Shown: one piece after another, positions 1 to 6,900 of the stretch
Position numbering within the stretch: the first letter of the stretch is position 1
Layout of the letters: the number at the start of each line of letters is the position of its first letter
Source of the DNA: Verrucomicrobiota bacterium
Lineage (GTDB): Bacteria > Verrucomicrobiota > Verrucomicrobiia > Limisphaerales > JAGWYX01
Length of the DNA: 12,938 nucleotides
Direction of reading: 5' to 3'
NCBI GenBank assembly: GCA_018969165.1
Contig: JAGWYX010000025.1
Coordinates: 1 to 12,938 of the forward strand
Made by a program: the position numbers and the translations under genes
Notes under the pieces: generated by a model
The model's database searches: none
The model's input: the letters and a program-made list of their open reading frames with translations, nothing else
Told to the model about the DNA's origin: nothing

Positions 1-966
1 GGGGGTGGCACGCGGACCCGTGCATTCGTTTGTGATGAATCCGGGCTGCGGGCGGGCAGCGGGTCGGCAGGCGGGAGCAATTTGAACCATGCGAGCGCCG
101 ACGAGGTCTGCCGGCACTTGCGGGAGGCGCTGAACCAGGCTTGCGCCGTGTCAGGCATCCGACCGTCGGAAGTGGCGTCGGCGTTTCTGGGCATGGCCGG
201 CATCACGGACGAGCCAGGCCGCACCGAGGTGCGGTGGCTGGCCAAGCGCAGCGGGCTGAAGGCGGCGCGGCTGGGGGTGGATCACGACATCCGCATCGGG
301 TTGGCGGGCGGCCTGGAAGGGCGGCCGGGGATTGCGCTGGTGGTGGGGACGGGTTCCTCCTGCTACGGGCGGACCGCCGAGGGACAGGTGTGGCAGACGG
401 GGGGGTGGGAGTCGCTGATTGCGGACGAAGGCAGCGGTTATTTCCTGGGCCGCGAGGCCTTGATCGCCGCGGTCCGCATGGCCGATGGTCGGGCGGCGGA
501 GACCGACTTGCGTGGCCGGGTTTTTACGTGGTTGGGCATCCGGGGAGTTGAGGAAATCCTGCGACGGCTCTACCAGCCACCGATGCGGAAGGCGGTGGTG
601 GCGCGCCTGGCCCCGCTGGTGGTCGAGTTGGCCGACGCGGGGGATGACGTGGCGCGTGGCGTTCTGGAGCGCGGCGCCGAGTTATTGGCGGAGCTGGTGG
701 CGGCGAATCACCGGCGATTGCCGACCGGGCCGGGCCCGGAGGTGGTGGTGATCGGCGGGCTCGGGACGGCCGAGGGATTGTATCGGCGGCTGATTTACGC
801 GGCGCTCCGGCGCCGGTTGCCATCGGCTCGGGTCGGTCCCCCCGCGCTGGCCCCGGTGGTGGGAGCGACGCTGTTGGCGATGGAGCAGGTCGGGATCAAG
901 CGGACGCCGCGGCTGCTGGCCAATCTGCGGAGACTAGCAAACACGGATCGCCAAGCCTGGATCTGA
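1..966 (+). CDS. BadF/BadG/BcrA/BcrD-family sugar kinase (N-acetylglucosamine kinase-like), 5' partial
   Basis: ASKHA-fold ATPase of the BadF/BcrA family, most likely a cytoplasmic sugar kinase that uses ATP to phosphorylate N-acetylglucosamine or a related (amino)hexose. The frame is open to the first base, and the first visible codons read GGGTRTRAFVCDESG, the phosphate-1 loop normally found about ten residues from the N-terminus. The true start is therefore just outside the window, and the TTG at 82 is internal. Visible residues: phosphate-2 loop GTGSS at 116-120, then GWESLIADEGSGYFLG, which is typical of the family near the active site. The C-terminal VVVIGGLG and PPALAPVVGATLLA stretches fit the adenosine-binding part. 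The 321 visible residues match the usual length. Thirteen bases separate its stop from the next gene, so it is probably cotranscribed with three hexose-phosphate isomerases, which supports a sugar substrate. The exact sugar is inference. The family also holds glucosamine kinases and 2-hydroxyacyl-CoA dehydratase activators, the latter unlikely here. Confidence 0.85.
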   Translation, partial: GGGTRTRAFVCDESGLRAGSGSAGGSNLNHASADEVCRHLREALNQACAVSGIRPSEVASAFLGMAGITDEPGRTEVRWLAKRSGLKAARLGVDHDIRIGLAGGLEGRPGIALVVGTGSSCYGRTAEGQVWQTGGWESLIADEGSGYFLGREALIAAVRMADGRAAETDLRGRVFTWLGIRGVEEILRRLYQPPMRKAVVARLAPLVVELADAGDDVARGVLERGAELLAELVAANHRRLPTGPGPEVVVIGGLGTAEGLYRRLIYAALRRRLPSARVGPPALAPVVGATLLAMEQVGIKRTPRLLANLRRLANTDRQAWI

Positions 967-979
967 TCCCCGAGAGTTT

Positions 980-1546
980 ATGGATTCCTGGAACCTAAGC
1001 GCGATCGAGAACGCCCCGTCGCTGCGGCGGCATCTGAGCGATTTGCCAGGCGCGTTCGCCGATCAACGGGCCTACGCGGCGGCGCTGAAGGCGGGGGATC
1101 CGCTGGTTTACACCGTTTCGGCCATCGAGCCGGCGTCCGGAGAAGGTCAGTTGCACTATGCGCTGGGCGTGCTGATGCCGGGCAAGGTCGGCGCCGAATT
1201 CTTCCTGACTCGAGGCCATTTCCATGCCTGGCGCGCGGCGGCCGAGGTTTACGTGGGATTGCGTGGCGAAGGTTCGCTGCTGCTGGAGGACGAGCAGACC
1301 GGGGCCAGCCGGCTGGTGCCGCTGGTTCCGAACCAGGTCGCCTATGTCCCCGGCCACACGGCCCATCGCACGATCAACACCGGCCGGGAACGCCTGGTTT
1401 ACCTGGGGATTTACCCGGCCGGGGCGGGACACGACTACGGCGCGATGGCCGAGCGCAATTTCCGCCAGGTCGTGGTCGAGCAGGGGGGCGGTGCGGTTTT
1501 AATGGACCGGGTAAGTTTTCTTAAGTCACTGCACCCCAAGCCATGA
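980..1546 (+). CDS. Cupin-type glucose-6-phosphate isomerase (archaeal-type PGI)
   Basis: Metal-dependent cupin isomerase for glucose-6-phosphate to fructose-6-phosphate, unrelated to the classical SIS-fold PGI. The 188-residue length fits the cPGI family. Metal-ligand motif TRGHFH (77-82) is followed by EVY (89-91), giving H80, H82 and E89 with the same 2- and 7-residue spacing as H88/H90/E97 of the Pyrococcus furiosus enzyme. The fourth ligand is H129 in PGHTAHRTINTG. The LRGEGSLLLED strand sits in the expected cupin position. The ATG at 980 lies 13 bases after the kinase stop with only a weak purine-rich CGAGAG upstream, and no better start is in frame. The stop overlaps the next start (ATGA, 1543-1546), suggesting translational coupling. 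cPGI is best known from archaea and scattered bacteria, so acquisition by transfer is possible but not shown. Family assignment is secure. Substrate preference is inferred from the conserved residues. Confidence 0.9.
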   Translation: MDSWNLSAIENAPSLRRHLSDLPGAFADQRAYAAALKAGDPLVYTVSAIEPASGEGQLHYALGVLMPGKVGAEFFLTRGHFHAWRAAAEVYVGLRGEGSLLLEDEQTGASRLVPLVPNQVAYVPGHTAHRTINTGRERLVYLGIYPAGAGHDYGAMAERNFRQVVVEQGGGAVLMDRVSFLKSLHPKP

Positions 1547-1938
1547 GCCGTCCCGGCGCCCAACCGATTCCGTCCGCAAAACCGCCGGTCCGCCGCGTCG
1601 AGCGGCCCTGGGGTTCGTTCCGGCAATATGCCCACAACCAGCCGTGCACGGTGAGCCTGATGACCGTCCAGCCGGGGCAGCGATTGAGCCTGCAATCGCA
1701 CACCGGCCGGGCGGAGTTGTGGATCGTGCTGGACGCCGGCGCGGTGGTGCAGACGGGCGAAACCGAGCGGGAATGTCAGGCGGGCGACGAAATCTGGATT
1801 TCGGCCAACGAGAAGCACCGCCTGGCCTGTCCCGGCTCGCGGCCGGTCCGCGTGCTGGAGATCGCCTTCGGGGACTGGGCGCAGGCCGACATCACCCGGT
1901 ACGCCGACGATTTCCACCGGCCGGCCCGTGGCGAATGA
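1543..1938 (+). CDS. Type II (cupin) mannose-6-phosphate isomerase, stand-alone
   Basis: Small 131-residue cupin matching the isomerase domain that forms the C-terminus of bifunctional ManC/AlgA enzymes, here without the GDP-mannose pyrophosphorylase half. It should interconvert mannose-6-phosphate and fructose-6-phosphate in the cytoplasm. Family landmarks: RPWGSF near the N-terminus, PGQRLSLQSHTGRAELW with H53 and E58 as probable metal ligands, the GDEIWISANEKHRL strand with H92, and a C-terminal ITRYADDFHR tail matching the usual D-I-x-R-x-x-D-x-(Y/F) ending. The residue after Q51 is S where longer relatives often carry extra His. The gene begins and ends in 4-base ATGA overlaps with its neighbours, so it is read from the same message by coupled translation. 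No separate ribosome-binding site is evident. A regulatory or other sugar-binding cupin cannot be excluded, but the operon context favours the isomerase. Confidence 0.85.
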   Translation: MSRPGAQPIPSAKPPVRRVERPWGSFRQYAHNQPCTVSLMTVQPGQRLSLQSHTGRAELWIVLDAGAVVQTGETERECQAGDEIWISANEKHRLACPGSRPVRVLEIAFGDWAQADITRYADDFHRPARGE

Positions 1939-3680
1939 ACTACGACAAGGCTCCCGTCGTCAGCGTGCCGGGCGCGGCCGGGGCGTGCGTCACCGGCTGG
2001 GACGCGGTCGCCGGGCGCCTGCGCGAGGCGGTCGCGGGGCGTAACGCACGCAGGACCGTGGTGGGCGTCGAGTGTTACGCCGGCGTGGACGAAGACGGGG
2101 TGACGCGCGAGCTGCAGCGGCGGTTTGCGCCGGCGCTGCTGGTGCGGGCATCCGAGGCGCTGCTGCCGCCGGACCGAATCGACGCCCTGACGGCGCCGTT
2201 TCTTGGCGGGGGCGACCCGGTTTTCGGGTTTTTGTGCGGGCTGACCCTGCCGCAGTTCTTTGACCAGGGTCGGCTCCAGCATATCCGTCAAGCCATCGAA
2301 CGGGTGGTGGAGGGTTTAGTGCTGGTGGTCGGGTGCGGTGCCGGGCTGCTGGAGCCGGTGGACATCCTGGTTTATGCCGACCTGGCGCGCTGGGAAATCC
2401 AGCGGCGATTTCGCCGCGGCGAGGCCGGCAACCTGGGAGTTCCCGGCCGCAAGACCACCGCCAGCCAACGCTACCAGCGGGCGTTTTTCGTGGACTGGCG
2501 GGTGTGTGATCGGTGGAAGCGCCCGCTGATCGCCCGCTGGGATTTCGTGTTGGACACGAACGACCGTCGGGCGCCGAAGTTGGCCGACGGCGCGGCCGTG
2601 CGTCGCGGCCTGCGGCACGCGGTGACGCGGCCGATTCGCGTGGTGCCGTTCTTCGATCCGGCGCCCTGGGGCGGCCAGTGGATGAAGTCGGTTTGCGGGC
2701 TCGACCCCGCGGCGCGCAATTACGGTTGGTGCTTCGATTGTGTTCCGGAGGAGAACAGCCTGGTGCTCGAACTGGGGGGGACGCGGCTGGAGTTGCCGGC
2801 GCTGGACCTGGTGTTCGACCAACCGCGGGCCTTGCTCGGCGAGGCGGTCCACGGCCGGTTTGGCGACGAGTTTCCCATCCGGTTCGACCTGCTGGACACC
2901 ATGAGCGGGGGCAACCTCTCTTTCCAGGTGCACCCGCTGACGGAGTATATCCAGGGCCATTTCGGCATGCACTACACGCAGGACGAGAGTTATTACCTGC
3001 TGGATGCCGGACCGGAGGCGAGCGTGTTTCTCGGTTTGCGCGAGGGTATCGAGGCTGCGGCGATGCGGCGGGCGCTCGAGTCAGCCCAGGCCGGCGGGCC
3101 GCCGTTCCCGGCAGAGACCTACGCCAACCGTTGGCCGGCGCGGAAGCATGACCATTTCCTGATCCCGGCCGGGACCGTCCATTGCTCGGGCGCCAATTCG
3201 CTGGTGCTGGAGATCAGCGCGACGCCTTACATCTTCACGTTCAAACTCTGGGATTGGGGGCGGCTGGGACTGGACGACAAACCGCGCCCGATCCACCTCG
3301 AGCACGGTCTGGCCAACATCCAGTGGGACCGCACCACAGCCTGGGTGCGAGACCACCTGATTAACCGGGTAGAACCGGTCGCCAGCGGGGACGGCTGGCG
3401 CGAGGAACGCACCGGGTTGCATGAGCGGGAATTCATCGAGACTCGACGCCACTGGTTTCGGGGGCCGGTGCCGCATGACACCCGCGGCGGGGTGAACGTG
3501 CTGAACCTGGTCGCCGGCGAGGAGGCGGTGGTCGAAAGCCCGGAGGGGGCCTTCGATCCGTTCGTGGTCCATTACGCCGAGACGTTCATCGTCCCGGCCG
3601 CCGTCGGGCGATACTGCATCCGGCCCTCCGGGACCAGGGCGGGTGAATGGGCGACCCTCAAGGCGTCGGTTCGGACCTGA
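1935..3680 (+). CDS. Class I mannose-6-phosphate isomerase with N-terminal degenerate kinase-like domain
   Basis: A 581-residue two-part protein. The C-terminal part (about 225-581) is a zinc-dependent class I phosphomannose isomerase (mannose-6-P to fructose-6-P). It contains RVVPFFDPAPWGGQWM, zinc-site FQVHP (Q331, H333), QDESYYLLDA (E351) and HDHFLIPAGTVHCSG (H416). It also carries ISATPYIFTFKLWDWGRLGL and FVVHYAETFIVPA, both characteristic of this long subfamily. The N-terminal ~215 residues look like a uridine kinase/phosphoribulokinase-type P-loop fold: a strand-loop at 42-52 (VVGVECYAGVD) stands where GxxGSGKT would be but lacks the Lys-Thr/Ser, and VYADLARWEIQRRF (146-159) fits a later strand and Arg-rich lid region. 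It is probably catalytically dead as a kinase and may be regulatory (inference). The open frame extends up to 1644 inside the previous gene. The ATG at 1935 was chosen because MNYDKAPVVSV matches the family start as I remember it and the ATGA overlap with the upstream stop is typical of the operon. Such long PMIs occur in Bacteroidetes, Firmicutes and PVC bacteria. Confidence 0.9.
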   Translation: MNYDKAPVVSVPGAAGACVTGWDAVAGRLREAVAGRNARRTVVGVECYAGVDEDGVTRELQRRFAPALLVRASEALLPPDRIDALTAPFLGGGDPVFGFLCGLTLPQFFDQGRLQHIRQAIERVVEGLVLVVGCGAGLLEPVDILVYADLARWEIQRRFRRGEAGNLGVPGRKTTASQRYQRAFFVDWRVCDRWKRPLIARWDFVLDTNDRRAPKLADGAAVRRGLRHAVTRPIRVVPFFDPAPWGGQWMKSVCGLDPAARNYGWCFDCVPEENSLVLELGGTRLELPALDLVFDQPRALLGEAVHGRFGDEFPIRFDLLDTMSGGNLSFQVHPLTEYIQGHFGMHYTQDESYYLLDAGPEASVFLGLREGIEAAAMRRALESAQAGGPPFPAETYANRWPARKHDHFLIPAGTVHCSGANSLVLEISATPYIFTFKLWDWGRLGLDDKPRPIHLEHGLANIQWDRTTAWVRDHLINRVEPVASGDGWREERTGLHEREFIETRRHWFRGPVPHDTRGGVNVLNLVAGEEAVVESPEGAFDPFVVHYAETFIVPAAVGRYCIRPSGTRAGEWATLKASVRT

Positions 3681-3722
3681 GAGAATCGCCCGCGGGCGCT
3701 CGCCATTCGCAAGGGAACGGCG

Positions 3723-3780
3723 GGTCGCCAGGGGCGCGGAAGGCACCTGGCGTCGGCGCCGCAGGGAGGATGTGGCGACC
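3723..3780. repeat. Inverted repeat GGTCGCCA/TGGCGACC with nested stems
   Basis: GGTCGCCA at 3723-3730 and its perfect complement TGGCGACC at 3773-3780 enclose 42 bases. These contain a competing stem, CCAGG (3728-3732) with CCTGG (3746-3750), and a GGCGCC palindrome near 3755-3760. In RNA it would form a branched structure, about 43 bases after the operon's last stop. It could be a 3'-end stabiliser, a factor-dependent terminator region or part of a leader RNA. No known riboswitch core was recognised. In sequence this GC-rich, some pairing is expected by chance. Confidence 0.35.
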
Positions 3781-3840
3781 GGGCAATGCACCGGCGCCGA
3801 CTGCCGATCGCTTCGGAGATTTCTCAAAAAAATGCGGAAT

Positions 3841-3878
3841 GGGGTTGACACCCCAACGACCCGTAGGGTAGATACCCC
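3841..3878. repeat. Twin 14-base interrupted palindromes (candidate operator pair)
   Basis: GGGGTTGACACCCC (3841-3854) and AGGGTAGATACCCC (3865-3878) are identical at 11 of 14 positions and start 24 bases apart. Each is a short palindrome (GGGGT-TGAC-ACCCC and GGGTA-GA-TACCC). Between them ACCC-GTA-GGGT (3859-3869) forms a third overlapping dyad. The first contains the candidate -35 box and the second the candidate -10 box. That layout would suit a dimeric repressor controlling the giant gene. The regulator is unknown and function is inferred from symmetry and position only. Confidence 0.4.
3845..3874 (+). promoter_or_regulatory. Candidate sigma70-type promoter for the giant gene
   Basis: A consensus -35 TTGACA lies at 3845-3850 and a weak -10, TAGATA (3 of 6 to consensus), at 3869-3874, with 18-base spacing. 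An A7 tract at 3826-3832 falls where a distal UP element would lie. A start near 3881 would give a leader of roughly 43 bases before the ATG at 3924. The box is in the only sizeable gap in the window, which raises its plausibility. The weak -10 keeps confidence modest. Confidence 0.35.
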
Positions 3879-3923
3879 ACCTAGTTGTCGGGATTAGTCC
3901 GCATCCAAGACGCATCCTTAGCA

Positions 3924-6900
3924 ATGGAATCGGGTTCGAAAAACACCTTCGAGCTGGAGAATCTGGAGCAGCGTTTGCTGCTTTCCGGGAATCCATTGCT
4001 GACGGCCGCCTTGGGGGTGCAGGCCGGCGCCGACCCGCACCGGGCCGCCCCGAGCGCCACCCTCGAACAATCTCAGACTCCCCTGGTCGGCCAATCCGCC
4101 ACCCCGGCGACCTACGATCCTGCCAGCCAGATCAACGGAATTTTTGACGGCTTGACCCAACAGACAGTGACTTCTTCGCCAGCCGAAACCGCCCCGTCCA
4201 CGGAGGCAAATTCGCCGGCTCCGACGGCTGTTCCGAGTGCCGCCGCGGCGGTGGAACAAGCGGTCCAGAAGCTGTCCACGGTGACGAGTTCGCCCGGCGG
4301 CCAGGCGGCAATTGCGAACGAAGTGTTGTCCTCCGCGGGGGCGGTGAACGGCGCGGGGAATGTCTTGACCTTGCAGTTGACCGAAACGCTGCATGCGGCA
4401 AATGGTCCTCCGGCGGAGCAAGTTACGACGCAGGCTGGTTCTGTTTCTTCTACTTCGCAAGGTTCCGTCAGCGGAAGCGTGGGAAGCTTTTTGACGCTGC
4501 GGAGTCTGTTTTCTTCTTCTTCCGCCGACACCACGACCACCGTTACCGGCAGTCCGACCTGGACACCGCAAGGTCCAAACAATGTGCTGGGGGGCCAGGT
4601 CGAAGGGATGGGCGCCAATTCCGTGACGGGCGCGGTGAACGTGGCCGTCACCGATCCGAACAACGCGGACATCGTTTATGTGGGAACGGTCAATGGCGGG
4701 GTATGGAAGACGACCAACGCGACGGCGGTGACGCCGACTTGGACGAACTTGACCGACCAATTTCCTTCGCTGGCGATCAGCGCGCTGGCGATGGACCCGA
4801 CCAACTCGAACATCCTTTACGCCGGGACGGGGAGCACCAGTTCCTCGGGCCAGGGTGGTCCGGCGATCGGGTTGCTCAAGACGACCGACGGCGGGGCGAC
4901 CTGGTCGGTCCTGGCTTCCTCGACGTTCAGCGGTTTGAAGGTCACCCAGATCATCCCCTACGAGGCCGGGTTGAACACGGGCGAGGCGAACGTGCAATCG
5001 CCCTTGTTGGTCTCGACGCTGGGTAACGGGACGGTCGGCCAGGGTGGGATATATCGGAGCATCGACGGCGGCCAGACCTGGACGCGGATTTCCGGGAACA
5101 CCAACGTGGGGGGCACGGCCAGCGGGTTGCCGGACGCGGCGGTCGTGAGCATGGTTCGGTTGGCGCCCAATAGCGCGACGTTCTTCGCCGCGGTGAGTAA
5201 GAACGGGACCTACCAGAGCACGGACGCCGGCCGGCACTGGCAGCAGGTCCAGAACATCCCCGACGCCATCAACCAGAAGTTGGCGGCGGCGACCGTGACG
5301 AGCGATTTTGCGGACAACGCGGACAACTCGAGTTACAACGGGGCGGTTGGCAACACGATCATCGGTTTGGGCGGGGCGGCGAACCTGGGTTCCTGGTACA
5401 CGCTTCAGAACACCGGCGGTCAGGGTGGGGCGATTGTGCTCGGGACGGATCCGACCAATAACCGGGTGGTGGACGGCCTGCAGTCGTTCGAGGTCTTCGC
5501 CGGGAACGGAGGGTCCGGCACCGGCTATGCGGCGGGCCGGACCAGCGACAATCCCCTGGTCTCGGGCACCTATAGCCTGACGGCACGGTTCGATGTCACC
5601 AACACCGCGGGTTTCTCCGGATTCAACCTGAAGTCGGCCAAAGGCTCGGCGTTTGCCGACAGCGAACTGCTCCGGTTCGGTCTGGATCCGAGCACTGGCA
5701 ACACCAAGATCTATGTGATGGGCCTGTCGGGGGAAGGGGCGCAGGCGCTGGATTTTGGCGCAACCGACCTGCGGGGGGCGGTGGTGAAGTTCTCACTGGC
5801 GTTCGACACGGGGGCCGGCACCTACACGCTGACGGCGACGGTCGGCACAGCCACGCAGTCGGTTAGCGGGCATTTAGCCGCGACGGGCGCGGCGGTGACG
5901 GACCTGGGGTTTGCGAACTTCAACAACGGGGCGTTGCAGAATCTGATTTTTGACAGCCTGGCGGTGACTGGGACGCCGGGGACGGTCACCGACGTTTACA
6001 GTGGGGTGGTTCGGAACCTGACCACGACGTTGGCGAATGGGGCGTTGAACGGGGCCAACCAATTGACTCTGGGTAGCGTCACCGACATCCTCGTGGGCGA
6101 CAGCCTGTTCTTGAACTACAATCCGCCCGCGACGACGTTGGGCGCGAACGCGGCGAGCGGCACCAACACGATCGTGGTCGCCAACCTGCTGGGATTTGCG
6201 GTGAACTCGGCGGTGGTTGTTGGAGCCGGGGCCGCCAACCAGGAAGCCTTCTACATCACGGCTATCAACAACGGAACCAAAACCCTGACGCTGAACTCCA
6301 ACCTGACCCAGAACCACGTCGCCGGTGAGACGGTGACGGAATACCGTGAAAAGGTCCAGGTGGCGGCGGTCAATCCCAACACCAACACCGTCACCCTCCA
6401 AGCACCGATCAAATTCGTCAACCATGCCGGCGAGGCGGTGGTGGACACCTCGCTGACGGCCCAGATTTATGTATCGGCGACGGGGGCGAATGGGAGTTGG
6501 GCCGAGATGGCCACCCCCAGTTCCACGGACGGGACGCCCGGCAGCACGCGGCAGTACGGCCTGATCAACGGCCAAGCCCAGAATTTCACGCTCGCGGTGG
6601 ACCCGAGCAATCCGAACCTGGTGTATGTGGGTGGGGACCTGCAACCGATCTTGAACAAAGTCAGCGAAACCCTGGGTGCCAACGCCGCGGTTGGGGATCA
6701 GAGCATCCAGGTGGCCGGGGCGGGCAAATTCGTGGTCGGGGATACGATCTACATCGACTACGGGACCGCCCAACAGGAGGCGGCGACCGTCACGAAGATT
6801 GGGAGTGCGGCGACAGCCGTGGCGCAGGTGTTTGCGGGCGCCAGCGTGGGAGATACGACGCTGTTCGTCAACCAAGTGAACGGTGTGGCGGTGGGGGACA

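Larger units (their letters stand above)
3681..3923. other. Non-coding gap between the isomerase operon and the giant gene
   Basis: A 243-base stretch with no convincing gene. It holds, in order: a 12-base palindrome CGCCCGCGGGCG (3687-3698), a perfect 8-base inverted repeat enclosing a structured loop (3723-3780), a small CCGA/TCGG hairpin (3804-3816), an A7 tract (3826-3832), and a compact palindrome cluster (3841-3878) that includes a TTGACA box. It most likely contains the 3' end of the operon transcript and the promoter and 5' leader of the giant gene. No canonical intrinsic terminator (stem followed by a T-run on the + strand) is visible. Short open frames here show no family features. 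Confidence 0.6.

Noticed and set aside
82..84. TTG as the start of the kinase gene
   Set aside because: The frame is open to base 1 and the upstream codons encode the GGGTRTRAF phosphate loop that the enzyme needs.
1644..1934. N-terminal extension of the class I isomerase frame starting at the ATG at 1644
   Set aside because: It lies inside the type II isomerase gene and reads as low-quality Arg/Gly-rich sequence. ATG 1935 gives the expected N-terminus and an ATGA overlap.
3687..3698. Palindrome CGCCCGCGGGCG as an intrinsic terminator of the operon
   Set aside because: No T-run follows on the + strand, and the stem is only four pairs once a loop is allowed.
3826..3854. Minus-strand intrinsic terminator (hairpin 3841-3854 followed by a T-run from the A7 tract)
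   Set aside because: The T-run is eight bases from the stem and no minus-strand gene exists to terminate. The A-tract fits an UP element better.
3643..3897. Short + strand frames covering the gap after the operon
   Set aside because: They overlap the end of the isomerase gene, are Arg-rich and lack a family match. The region is better explained by palindromes and a promoter.
3885..3923. In-frame TTG at 3885 as an alternative start for the giant protein
   Set aside because: Possible but adds 13 residues before the LEPR-XLL-like motif, has no ribosome-binding site, and would fall almost at the predicted transcription start.
3681..3923. Known riboswitch (c-di-GMP, SAM/SAH, cobalamin) in the leader
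   Set aside because: None of the conserved cores I know could be found, despite several stems.
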